38,055 nt of DNA from Alphaproteobacteria bacterium UBA4588 (GTDB lineage: Bacteria; Pseudomonadota; Alphaproteobacteria; Puniceispirillales; Puniceispirillaceae), in assembly GCA_949529445.1 (NCBI GenBank), contig CATISA010000119.1, positions 1 to 38,055 of the forward strand. The letters are read 5' to 3'. The translations under genes were made by a program, and so were the position numbers. The notes under the pieces are model-generated. The model had not been told where the DNA came from. It saw nothing but the letters and a program-made list of their open reading frames with translations, and did not search any database. Numbering within the stretch: the stretch's first letter is position 1; the number at the start of each line of letters is the position of its first letter. Shown in pieces: positions 8,608-16,789 of this stretch.

Positions 8608-10074
8608 ATGTCGGCTTCACTTTCTTTGAACGACCCAACTCTGCTACAGACCAATGCGTTTATTGATGGCGTATTTACAGCTGCGCCAAACGGCAAGACA
8701 TTTGCTGTAACAAATCCTGCTACGGGTGACATTATTGCTGAAGTAGCTGATTGTGGTGCAGATGATATTTTGCGCGCAATTGACGCAGCAGAAATGGCTC
8801 GCCATAGCTGGGCAGCAACTACCGCCAAAGAGCGCTCAGCTATCTTGCGTAAATGGAATGATTTATGCCTTGAAAACATTGATGATCTAGCCGCCATCCT
8901 TACCGCTGAGATGGGCAAGCCATTGGCAGAAGCTAAAGGTGAAATTCTTTATGGAACAAGCTTTATTGACTGGTTTGCCGAAGAAGCACGCCGGGTTACG
9001 GGCGATGTGCTGGAAAGCCCGTTTCCAGATAAAAAATTCATTGTCCTAAAACAGCCTATCGGCGTATTTGGGGCAATTACCCCGTGGAATTTCCCAAATG
9101 CAATGATTACCCGCAAAGTCTCTCCGGGCATTGCTGCTGGATGTACATGCGTTCTAAAACCGGCAGAACAGACACCGCTCTCAGCACTTGCACTTGCAGA
9201 ACTTGCCCGCCGGGCAGGCTTTCCAAAAGGCGTTATCAATATCGTCACAGGTATGGATGCACCGACAATGGGCGAGACGCTCTGTGCCGATGAACGGGTG
9301 CGCAAAATTACCTTTACAGGCTCAACTGAGGTCGGCCGGATTCTGATGCGTCAGTCCGCTGATACAATCAAAAAAGTTAGCCTTGAGCTCGGTGGTAACG
9401 CCCCGCTGATTATATTTGATGATGCTGACCTTGATGAAGCTGTTGAAGGAGCAATTGCATCGAAATACCGGAATGCCGGCCAGACATGTGTCTGTGCGAA
9501 CCGGATGTTTGTACAGTCAGGAATCCACGATAAATTTGTTGCTGCACTGGCAGCAAAAGTTGCTGAAATGAAAGTTGGCGACGGCTTTGAAGAGGGCGTT
9601 GTGCAAGGCCCCATCATAGACCAGCAAGGATTTGACAAAATCGAGCGTCATATCGCTGATGCCACTGCTAAGGGCGGTGTTGTGGTTACCGGCGGACAGC
9701 CACATGAAAAAGGTGGCACATTCTATCAGCCAACTGTACTGACCGGCGCAACCCGCGATATGCAGTTGTTTTCAGAGGAAACATTTGGCCCTGTTGCGGC
9801 ACTGTTTAAGTTCGACAAAGAAGACGAGGCTATCGAAGCTGCCAATGATACAATCTTCGGCTTAGCTGCTTACTTCTTTACAAAGGACGTCTCACGGATT
9901 TTCCGGGTATCAGAAGCCCTTGAATATGGCATGGTCATATCGAATACAGGTGCTTATTCATCAGAAGTTGGCCCATTTGGCGGCGTTAAGGCATCGGGCC
10001 TTGGCCGTGAGGGCTCGAAATACGGCATTGATGAATTCATGGAAATCAAACTGATGGTTGTTGGCGGCGTCTAA
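8608..10074 (+). CDS. gabD: NAD(P)-dependent succinate-semialdehyde dehydrogenase (GabD type)
   Basis: It oxidises succinate semialdehyde to succinate, the last step of 4-aminobutyrate and related C4 breakdown. With the start at 8608 it has 488 residues. Seen: PWNFP with Asn161, the glutamate of LELGG at Glu260, and the catalytic cysteine of GQTCVCANR at Cys294. The PFGGVKASGLGREGS C-terminal motif is typical of GabD. I chose the ATG at 8608 because GGAG at 8595-8598 is a well-spaced ribosome-binding site. The upstream in-frame TTG at 8593 would run through that site. It is flanked by terminators on both sides, so it is probably transcribed alone. The substrate is inferred from family resemblance; other aldehydes such as glutarate semialdehyde are possible. 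Confidence 0.9.
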   Translation: MSASLSLNDPTLLQTNAFIDGVFTAAPNGKTFAVTNPATGDIIAEVADCGADDILRAIDAAEMARHSWAATTAKERSAILRKWNDLCLENIDDLAAILTAEMGKPLAEAKGEILYGTSFIDWFAEEARRVTGDVLESPFPDKKFIVLKQPIGVFGAITPWNFPNAMITRKVSPGIAAGCTCVLKPAEQTPLSALALAELARRAGFPKGVINIVTGMDAPTMGETLCADERVRKITFTGSTEVGRILMRQSADTIKKVSLELGGNAPLIIFDDADLDEAVEGAIASKYRNAGQTCVCANRMFVQSGIHDKFVAALAAKVAEMKVGDGFEEGVVQGPIIDQQGFDKIERHIADATAKGGVVVTGGQPHEKGGTFYQPTVLTGATRDMQLFSEETFGPVAALFKFDKEDEAIEAANDTIFGLAAYFFTKDVSRIFRVSEALEYGMVISNTGAYSSEVGPFGGVKASGLGREGSKYGIDEFMEIKLMVVGGV

Positions 10075-10100
10075 AACGACAAGCCTATCGTGATATTAAG

Positions 10101-10137
10101 ACAGGCAGGGACGCTATGACCCCCGCCTGTTTTTTTA
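10101..10137 (+). terminator. Intrinsic terminator after gabD
   Basis: ACAGGC at 10101-10106 and GGG at 10108-10110 pair with CCC at 10121-10123 and GCCTGT at 10125-10130, with one internal mismatch and a 10-base loop. A run of seven T follows (10130-10136). This is a clear intrinsic terminator. Confidence 0.85.
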
Positions 10138-10168
10138 TTGCCACAGAAAATATCGAAGCGCGCTTTGG

Positions 10169-11035
10169 CTAACGGCGCAGCAACCGAATAAGCGCCGAGG
10201 TATCATTTCTGCCAAAGCCCTGATAAGACAAAGCCGCATAAAACTGAGCTACAAGCGCTGTTACAGGAAGCTCTGCGCCATTATTGGCAGCCTCAGCAAG
10301 GCAAATCCTTAGGTCCTTGCGCATCCAGTCAACCGCAAAACCGAAATCAAACTCGTCGCGTGCCATTGTTGAGCCACGATTTTCCATCTGCCAGCTCTGT
10401 GCAGCGCCACCTGAAATCACCCCTAAAACCTTCTCTATATCAAGTTCAGCCTGTTTGCCAAAATTCAATGCTTCAGACAGGCCTTGAACAAGCCCAGCAA
10501 TACAAATCTGGTTTACCATTTTTGTGAGTTGACCTGAACCAGGCGCCCCCATATGCGTAACGCGCGCACCATAGCAGGCCATCAGGGGCTCAGCACGTGC
10601 GAACGCAGCGTTATCACCGCCACACATTACTGTTAACTTACCGTTTTCTGCGCCAGCTTGACCACCAGAGACAGGCGCGTCAATGAAATGCAAACCGGCA
10701 TCCTTCGCTGCGGCATAAAGCTCACGTGCAACATCAGCTGATGCGGTTGTATTATCAACAAAGACAGCATCAGGTAACATTGCTGAGAAGGCGCCTTGCT
10801 CGCCGCTTGTCACAGATCTGATATCGGCGTCATCGCCCACGCATGAGAATACAAATTCAGCGCCGCTGGCAGCATCTGCCGGTGTTGCAGCAACAGTACC
10901 GCCATACTGTTTATACCATGCATCAGCTTTCGCAGAAGTCCGGTTATAGACAGTGACATCATGCCCTGCTGCTACCAGATGCCCTGCCATTGGATATCCC
11001 ATCACACCAAGCCCTAAAAATGCTACTTTTGCCAT
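10169..11035 (-). CDS. Beta-hydroxyacid dehydrogenase, 3-hydroxyisobutyrate dehydrogenase family
   Basis: This 288-residue NAD(P)-dependent dehydrogenase oxidises a 3-hydroxyacid or, in reverse, reduces a semialdehyde. The Rossmann fingerprint GLGVMG is at 8-13, the substrate loop DAPVSGG with Ser123 follows, and the catalytic lysine is Lys172 in GQLTKMVNQ with Asn175. The all-helical C-terminal domain is complete. Relatives act on 3-hydroxyisobutyrate, tartronate semialdehyde, glyoxylate or succinate semialdehyde, and the sequence alone does not choose between them. It converges with gabD across a terminator and is divergent from hpt. A second family member lies at 13503-14453. Confidence 0.88.
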   Translation of the reverse strand: MAKVAFLGLGVMGYPMAGHLVAAGHDVTVYNRTSAKADAWYKQYGGTVAATPADAASGAEFVFSCVGDDADIRSVTSGEQGAFSAMLPDAVFVDNTTASADVARELYAAAKDAGLHFIDAPVSGGQAGAENGKLTVMCGGDNAAFARAEPLMACYGARVTHMGAPGSGQLTKMVNQICIAGLVQGLSEALNFGKQAELDIEKVLGVISGGAAQSWQMENRGSTMARDEFDFGFAVDWMRKDLRICLAEAANNGAELPVTALVAQFYAALSYQGFGRNDTSALIRLLRR

Positions 11036-11262
11036 CTCTTCTGTCCTTCTTTGAATTGCTACTTGACTAGGCCCTCCACACTAGACAGCTTGCCAGGCCG
11101 GTCAAGTCCCAGCCGCCTTAAGATTAGTGGAATAAATCCTTCAAGACCTCTTTTGTTCGGCAAGCGAGCAGTGTAATGTTCACACATGACGTGCGAATTG
11201 AGCGTATCTCTGATGTTATATGCTGCCCAGATCACCGGCCTATTTTGACAAAAGGAAATTGT

Positions 11263-11814
11263 ATGTCCGTTCTTGTTTCTAACGACCGCGTTGATATTCT
11301 GATTTCCGAGACAGAAATTACAGCACGTGTTAACAAACTCGCGCATCAGATAACCGAACATTACTCATCGACGAACCAGCTTGTTGTGATTGGTCTTCTG
11401 CGCGGCTCATTTGTGTTTATCGCTGACCTCGTGCGGCGCATCAATCTTCCAGTTGAAGTCGATTTTTTGACTGTCTCCAGCTATGGCAACAAAATGGAAT
11501 CAAGTCGTCAGGTTCGTATCTTGAAAGACCTCGAAACAAATATCAAGAACAGAGATGTTCTGGTTGTCGAAGACATTATTGATACCGGCCATACATTATC
11601 CCAAGTTCTAAAAATACTTGCCACCCGCCAGCCTGCCAGCCTGACTGTCTGTGCATTGCTGAATAAACCCTCGCGCCGCGAAGTTGATGTTAATGTGCAT
11701 TGGACAGGGTTTGATATTCCAGATGAATTTGTTATCGGTTATGGCATTGATTATGCCCAGCAAGGCCGCAACCTGCCTCATATTGGCGCTGTGCGACCCG
11801 CTCAATCATCCTAG
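11263..11814 (+). CDS. hpt: Hypoxanthine phosphoribosyltransferase
   Basis: It salvages hypoxanthine (and usually guanine) by joining it to PRPP to form IMP or GMP in the cytosol. With the start at 11263 it has 183 residues, the usual length. The PRPP-binding motif [12 protein letters not shown] is at 101-112, GLLRGS at 44-49, the purine-contacting Lys135, and FVIGYGIDY near the C-terminus. The start is supported by AAGGA at 11252-11256. An in-frame ATG at 11176 would add 29 residues that match nothing in the family. It is divergent from a beta-hydroxyacid dehydrogenase and convergent with the AcuI-like reductase. Confidence 0.94.
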   Translation: MSVLVSNDRVDILISETEITARVNKLAHQITEHYSSTNQLVVIGLLRGSFVFIADLVRRINLPVEVDFLTVSSYGNKMESSRQVRILKDLETNIKNRDVLVVEDIIDTGHTLSQVLKILATRQPASLTVCALLNKPSRREVDVNVHWTGFDIPDEFVIGYGIDYAQQGRNLPHIGAVRPAQSS

Positions 11815-11820
11815 CTTAGC

Positions 11821-11850
11821 AAGAGCCTGACTGCGATAGGTTCAGGCCTT
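11821..11850. terminator. Bidirectional terminator between hpt and the AcuI-like gene
   Basis: GCCTGA at 11825-11830 pairs with TCAGGC at 11842-11847, and AAG at 11821-11823 extends the stem to CTT at 11848-11850 across one bulged base. The rightward strand continues into CTTTATTA. It lies in the 38-base gap between two convergent genes. Confidence 0.55.
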
Positions 11851-11852
11851 TA

Positions 11853-12842
11853 TTAGAGCGTGACAATCCATCGCCCTTTTGTCTGCCCCTCAAGAATCTT
11901 TTTTCCTGCTTCTGGAAGTTCATCAAGTGTGATCTGTGTTGCCATTTCTTCTAATCTATCTAGCGGAAACTCTCCTACCAGACGGTTCCAGCCATTCACA
12001 CATGACTGATATGACTGGAAGACAGAATCTATTCCCATCACATTAACCCCCCGCAGCAAGAAGGGCAGAATGCTGGCTGGCAAATCATTACCACCGGCAT
12101 TTCCGATTGAGGCAACCGTACCACCATATTTTAACTGGCCAATAATCCGGCCAAGCATCGGGCCGCCTACATTATCAATACATCCTGCCCAGCGAGCTGA
12201 TTCCAGCGGTTTTTTTACTGGCTCAGCAAGCTCAGTGCGAGGCACAAGCGTCTGCGCCCCAAGCGCCGTCAAATAGGCGCCCGCCTCTTCAATCCGGCCT
12301 GAAACGGCGGCAACCTCATAGCCGTGAGCTGCCAGAAGAAGAACACTTAACGAGCCCACACCACCAGCAGCACCTGTGACAAGAACTTCGCCTGAATTTT
12401 GGGTAATGCCACATTTCTCAAGTGCCTGCAGACCAAGAATAGCCGTTAAGGCAGCTGTTCCAAGTATCATTGACTGACGCAAGCTAAGGCCATCGGCGAG
12501 GGGGACAAGCCAGTCAGCCTTGACCTTGGCTTTTTCTGCAAACCCGCCATGCCATGTCTCGCCAAACCGCCACCCTGTCATCACAACCTTATCACCAGCC
12601 TTATAGCGATCATCGCTACTTTCAAGAACCTCGCCGGCACATTCAACACCCGGAATCCGCGGATAGTCCCGAATTAAAGCGCCCAGACCATTGAGACATA
12701 GCCCGTCTTTATAATTGAGCCCTGCATAATGAACTTTGATGGTGACCTCGCCCTCTTCAGGCAGAAAGCTGTCATCCAGTTGACCAATAGACGCGCTAAT
12801 AGCACCATCATCAGATTTAGTGACGGTAAGACCTCTAAACAT
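11853..12842 (-). CDS. acuI: AcuI/YhdH-type NADPH-dependent acryloyl-CoA reductase family protein
   Basis: This is a zinc-independent medium-chain reductase of 329 residues in the YhdH/YhfP/AcuI group, whose studied members reduce acryloyl-CoA to propionyl-CoA with NADPH. The GroES-like half carries NYKDG at 43-47 and PRIPGVECAGEV; the nucleotide-binding half carries GAAGGVGS at 157-164. The cysteine ligands of zinc alcohol dehydrogenases are absent. AAGGGGAGC precedes the start at good spacing. In marine alphaproteobacteria this enzyme handles the acrylate arm of dimethylsulfoniopropionate breakdown or detoxifies acryloyl-CoA. No DMSP lyase, demethylase or acyl-CoA ligase gene is in the window, so the role here is inferred only from family. 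Confidence 0.82.
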   Translation of the reverse strand: MFRGLTVTKSDDGAISASIGQLDDSFLPEEGEVTIKVHYAGLNYKDGLCLNGLGALIRDYPRIPGVECAGEVLESSDDRYKAGDKVVMTGWRFGETWHGGFAEKAKVKADWLVPLADGLSLRQSMILGTAALTAILGLQALEKCGITQNSGEVLVTGAAGGVGSLSVLLLAAHGYEVAAVSGRIEEAGAYLTALGAQTLVPRTELAEPVKKPLESARWAGCIDNVGGPMLGRIIGQLKYGGTVASIGNAGGNDLPASILPFLLRGVNVMGIDSVFQSYQSCVNGWNRLVGEFPLDRLEEMATQITLDELPEAGKKILEGQTKGRWIVTL

Positions 12843-13013
12843 ATTATTGCTCCCCTTGACAGTAGCTATGGTGAGTGATGTGTCGAAAATCGACCTTCTG
12901 CATAAAGTGAACGGACGAACATTGCAGGCAATATCCTGCCCTGCTAATCTTATTTCAACAAGTATTAAGCATTTTGTGAAGCTATCTGTGCCTTGATGAA
13001 AGGGGAAGAAGAG

Positions 13014-13400
13014 ATGTTTGAACCCGCCACTGCAGCATTATCGCGTGAAGTCTATGACATCCTCACCACGAATGAAAAGGCAGTCTTGCTTGATTGCCGG
13101 GCCACCTCAGAATGGGATAATGATGGTATTCCTGATTTATCTGCCATTGGAAAAGAAGCCGTCTTTGTTGAGTTGTTGAGAAGTAATGGGACCCTTAATC
13201 AACAATTTCTGAGTGAGGTCTCTGAAAAAATAAAACTGGATTCATCAATCTTTGTACTATGCAAAAGCGGTATCCGCTCTGCCAAGGCGTGTGAGTTTCT
13301 GATGCAGGCTGGGTTTGAGAGCGCCTGTAATATCACCGGTGGATGGGAAGCTTATCCAGAGGGCTGGGTTGCAGCTGGCCTGCCTTGGACAAAGTCTTAA
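13014..13400 (+). CDS. Single-domain rhodanese-like sulfurtransferase
   Basis: This is a one-domain rhodanese of 128 residues, transferring sulfane sulfur or serving as a sulfur carrier in the cytosol. The N-terminal LLDCRATSEW and the active-site loop CKSGIRS (Cys83) are both visible, as is the closing GGWEAYPEGW. The CKSGIRSAKA loop is the form found in small PspE/GlpE-like proteins. I start it at ATG 13014, which is preceded by GGGGAAGAAGAG. An ATG at 12996 or TTG at 12993 in the same frame would add six or seven residues. It converges with the liv-operon dehydrogenase. Donor and acceptor are unknown. Confidence 0.87.
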   Translation: MFEPATAALSREVYDILTTNEKAVLLDCRATSEWDNDGIPDLSAIGKEAVFVELLRSNGTLNQQFLSEVSEKIKLDSSIFVLCKSGIRSAKACEFLMQAGFESACNITGGWEAYPEGWVAAGLPWTKS

Positions 13401-13443
13401 TTAATTTTCTACTCTTTTTATTAGAATAAAATTATTAATTAAG
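13396..13443. repeat. A/T-rich inverted repeat between convergent genes
   Basis: CTTAATTAAT at 13396-13405 is exactly complementary to ATTAATTAAG at 13434-13443, and the left arm includes the rhodanese stop codon. Inner T and A runs (13406-13408 and 13428-13430) may extend the stem. It may help separate the convergent rhodanese and dehydrogenase transcripts, but the lack of G-C pairs makes a strong intrinsic terminator unlikely. Confidence 0.4.
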
Positions 13444-13502
13444 CCATTCTATAATTGCTCGTGACGCACCGTCTTAAAGAAAGACATCTCATGATGGTTT
13501 TG

Positions 13503-14453
13503 TTAAAGAGTGACCTCATAGCCCGGCTCTTCAGGCTCATCATCTTCAATATCTGCTGGAAAGCCATCAGCCCTTACATCTAGCCCGGCGGGCTCTTCAA
13601 TCCGGCGGATGATATTTGGCGAAAATTCCCGTTCGCCATAACGGGCAATACCGTCTTTGAAAATATCTACGAGCAACGGTGCCAATTCTAGTGATAGACC
13701 TGCTCGCTTTGCTACATCGGCAAACAGACTGACATCTTTTAGTACCAGATCCATCGTAAAAGAAATATCGCGGCTGCCATTAAGAATGACCTGACTTTCA
13801 GTTTCATGAACAAATGAGGTGCCAGACGAAATCTTAATAGCCTCATAACTTGTTTTTAAATCCATACCCGCGGCAGCACAGGTCGATAATGCTTCTGCTA
13901 CAGAGACAAGATTTGCCGTTGCCAGATAATTGGTGACAACTTTCAAAACCGTCGCTGAACCAAGCGGGCCTGTATGTAAAATACGGCGCCCCATCTTTGT
14001 AAGGTGCGGCAGCATATCATCAAATACATCTCTGCTACAGCCCGCAAAGATAGAGATGTTACCCGTTGCTGCGCGGTGACAGCCACCAGACACCGGACAG
14101 TCAACAGACCGCCCCCCTGTCTTGGCGATCAGAGCAGCAAGCCGGTGTATTTCGGTCTCGTCAGTAGTGCTCATTTCTGCCCAGATTTTTCCCGGACCAA
14201 AGCCTGCCAATACGCCGTCTTCTGCCTCAATAACAGCGGCACTGATAGTTGGTGACGGCAGGCACGTGATAATGACATCGCACATCTCTGCCATCTGTTT
14301 CGGGCTATCAGCCCAGAGCGCACCGACTGCCAGCAGAGGCGCAGCGGTGTCTTTATTCAGGTCGCGCACCATCAAATCCGTGCCATTGCGTAACAGCGAG
14401 CCTGATAGTTTTGCGCCAACATTACCCAGACCAATAAAGCCAATTTTTGTCAT
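13503..14453 (-). CDS. Beta-hydroxyacid dehydrogenase appended to the liv operon
   Basis: This is a second 3-hydroxyisobutyrate dehydrogenase family enzyme, 316 residues. GLGNVG is at 8-13, the loop DCPVSGG with Ser122, and the catalytic Lys171 with Asn175 (KVVTN). Compared with the paralogue at 10169-11035 it carries about 25 extra C-terminal residues that are strongly acidic (ADIEDDEPEEPGYEV). Its start is only 9 bases after the livM stop on the same strand, so it is very probably the last gene of the importer operon. That suggests it acts on something derived from the imported compound. The substrate cannot be read from the sequence. Confidence 0.87.
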   Translation of the reverse strand: MTKIGFIGLGNVGAKLSGSLLRNGTDLMVRDLNKDTAAPLLAVGALWADSPKQMAEMCDVIITCLPSPTISAAVIEAEDGVLAGFGPGKIWAEMSTTDETEIHRLAALIAKTGGRSVDCPVSGGCHRAATGNISIFAGCSRDVFDDMLPHLTKMGRRILHTGPLGSATVLKVVTNYLATANLVSVAEALSTCAAAGMDLKTSYEAIKISSGTSFVHETESQVILNGSRDISFTMDLVLKDVSLFADVAKRAGLSLELAPLLVDIFKDGIARYGEREFSPNIIRRIEEPAGLDVRADGFPADIEDDEPEEPGYEVTL

Positions 14454-14462
14454 TATTGCACT

Positions 14463-15776
14463 CTAACGTTTTTGTTCTGGTAACAGGCCCTGTGGCGCAA
14501 ACCGTAACATCACAAGCAGAACAATCCCCATCGTCATAAGCCGCATATGCGCAGCATTTTCAATCAGCTGTGTTTTTAAGACGCTACCATCATCAAGTCC
14601 GGCTGTAATTGTGGAGATAAACCAAAGGCCGAGCGGCTCAGATTCAATCCAGAAAAACCAGACGATAAAGCCGCCCAGTACAGAGCCAAAATTATTACCT
14701 GACCCACCAACAATGACCATAACCCAGATAAGAAAGGTGAACCGTAATGGCTGATAAGAAGCTGGCGTAAACTGACCATCTAATGTTGTCAGCATGGCAC
14801 CCGCAACTCCAACCATGGCAGAACCTAAAATAAAGACCTGCAAATGGCGGGCAGTGACGTGTTTTCCCATCGCATTAGCCGCAACTTCATTATCCCGGAT
14901 AGCCCGCATCATTCGGCCCCATGGGGAACGCAATGCCACTTCGGAAAGCCATAGAAATATCAACAACACAACGGTAAACAGACCCGCATAGGAGAGCTTC
15001 ACCATAATTGTTGAAACATCAACAACAGACGCTCCTAGCATATCAGCTAGCTGGCTTACCCATGGGGTTTCCTGTAACTCAATTTCATAAGGGACAGGGC
15101 GCGGCAAACCATTAATATTTTTTACGCCGCGAGCAAGCCAGTCTTCATTTTTCAGAACATAAATAACAATTTCTGAAATGCCGAGCGTTGCAATGGCAAG
15201 ATAGTCAGACCGTAGGCCAAGCGAAATACGACCAATAACAAATGCCGCGCCCGCCGCAACAAATCCACCAACAATCCATGAGAGCGTGACCGGTAGCCCA
15301 AACCCACCCAGATAGCCTGTTCTAGCTGATTCAACCGATTCAATAGCCGCAATCGATGGATCAGCAACCAGCCGCATAGTCACAACACCAATAATAATAC
15401 TCAGTGCTGTTAGCCAGTAGCGTTTTACGCCACTACCTTTAAGTTTTTTCCAAATCAGTAAGCTAACTATGGCGGTCACAACGATAATTGCAAGTCCTGC
15501 CATCACCCCGCTTCCACCTGCTGCCCACGCGTCAGGAACAGGCGGCATAGCAATCAGAACGGCTGCCAGGCCGCCAAGAGCGGTAAAGCCCATCATGCCA
15601 AAATTCACCAGACCAGCATATCCCCACTGGATATTCACACCCAGGGTCATGATTGATGAAATCAGGCATAAATTAACAATCGTAAGAGCCACATTCCAAC
15701 TCTGAAAAATGCCAACAATCGCTAGCAACGCCGCCATCATGGCAAACATAAGGGGTGTTCTATACTGTTCCATCAT
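14463..15776 (-). CDS. livM: Branched-chain amino acid-type ABC permease LivM
   Basis: This is one of two membrane subunits of a HAAT-family importer, 437 residues with about ten hydrophobic segments. The conserved LivM stretches are visible: WGYAGLVNFGMMGFTALGG near residue 50-70, SDYLAIATLGISEIV, the cytoplasmic EAA-like loop SPWGRMMRAIRDNEVAANAMG, and the late GGSGNNFGSVLGGF. Its start overlaps the livH stop by four bases. A long soluble insertion after the fifth helix (around YEIELQETPWVSQLADMLG) is common in alphaproteobacterial members. The cargo may be branched-chain amino acids, but this family also carries amides, urea and short carboxylates. Confidence 0.92.
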   Translation of the reverse strand: MMEQYRTPLMFAMMAALLAIVGIFQSWNVALTIVNLCLISSIMTLGVNIQWGYAGLVNFGMMGFTALGGLAAVLIAMPPVPDAWAAGGSGVMAGLAIIVVTAIVSLLIWKKLKGSGVKRYWLTALSIIIGVVTMRLVADPSIAAIESVESARTGYLGGFGLPVTLSWIVGGFVAAGAAFVIGRISLGLRSDYLAIATLGISEIVIYVLKNEDWLARGVKNINGLPRPVPYEIELQETPWVSQLADMLGASVVDVSTIMVKLSYAGLFTVVLLIFLWLSEVALRSPWGRMMRAIRDNEVAANAMGKHVTARHLQVFILGSAMVGVAGAMLTTLDGQFTPASYQPLRFTFLIWVMVIVGGSGNNFGSVLGGFIVWFFWIESEPLGLWFISTITAGLDDGSVLKTQLIENAAHMRLMTMGIVLLVMLRFAPQGLLPEQKR

Positions 15777-16786
15777 AATGTCTTTCCGCTAAACAGTCCG
15801 GTTGGCCTGATTAGCAATACAATCACCAGAATGACAAATGAGAGCGCAATTTTATATTCCGTTGAGAGCAACTGCATCAAACTTTCTGGCGCCAGACTTT
15901 CTGGCAAAAGATATGTCAGCACTTTTTTATAGGCAAAGGTGACAAATAATTCAGAGAAGGCAATGACAAACCCACCTGCAATTGCCCCAACAGGATTACC
16001 AACACCACCCACAATAGCGGCTGCAAAAATTGGCAGTAAAAGTTGCAGGAAAGTAAAGGGCTTGAAGCTCTTATCAAGGCCATAAAGCGTGCCGGCTATG
16101 GCAGCAAGCGCAGCAGCAATAATCCATGTTATCATCACAACCCGCTCAGGGTTAATCCCGGATAACAGCGCTAAATCTTCATTATCAGAATAAGCCCGCA
16201 TAGATTTACCAGTGCGCGTCTTATTCAAGAACCAGAATACTGCAATCACAATAACAATTGCTGTTGCGAGCGTTACACCTTGCGTCATCTTGATGGCAAG
16301 GCCCTCATTAAGCCCAGTCATCTCTTTGAAACTACGAGCTTTGATGATGAACCGGCTGCCATCAGTAAATATTCTATCAGACGGCCCAATAATAAAACGC
16401 ACAAGCCCGCCAATGGTAAACATTACCCCAATCGATACAATCAAATAGGTAACATTAGGCGCTCTGGTCTGCCTATAATACCGATATACCAGACGGTCAA
16501 TGAGCAGGCATAAAAGAACGGTCCCCAAAATAGATACAGGAAGCGCAATCAGGGCCGTTGGCAACAATCCTGCGCCAATGCCAGCACCCTGAAGCCAGAA
16601 TGTAACCAACACGGACAGCATTGCTCCAAAAGACATCATCTCTCCATGAGCAAAGTTAGAAAATCGAAGAACTGAATAAACCAGAGTCACCCCAAGCGCA
16701 CCAAGCGCTAGCTGGCTGCCATAGGCAAGGCCGGGAATAATCACAAAATTACCAATGACGGTTAATGCATTGAGGATATCTAACAT
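15773..16786 (-). CDS. livH: Branched-chain amino acid-type ABC permease LivH
   Basis: This is the second membrane subunit, 337 residues with about eight hydrophobic segments. Family markers are GLAYGSQLALGALGVTLVYSVLRFSNFAHGE near the N-terminus, the EAA-like loop RTGKSMRAYSDNEDLALLSGI, and the late AAIVGGVGNPVGAIAGGF. It begins 3 bases after the livF stop and its own stop overlaps the livM start, so the three are tightly coupled. No unusual residue or break was seen. Confidence 0.93.
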   Translation of the reverse strand: MLDILNALTVIGNFVIIPGLAYGSQLALGALGVTLVYSVLRFSNFAHGEMMSFGAMLSVLVTFWLQGAGIGAGLLPTALIALPVSILGTVLLCLLIDRLVYRYYRQTRAPNVTYLIVSIGVMFTIGGLVRFIIGPSDRIFTDGSRFIIKARSFKEMTGLNEGLAIKMTQGVTLATAIVIVIAVFWFLNKTRTGKSMRAYSDNEDLALLSGINPERVVMITWIIAAALAAIAGTLYGLDKSFKPFTFLQLLLPIFAAAIVGGVGNPVGAIAGGFVIAFSELFVTFAYKKVLTYLLPESLAPESLMQLLSTEYKIALSFVILVIVLLIRPTGLFSGKTL

Positions 16787-16789
16787 CTC

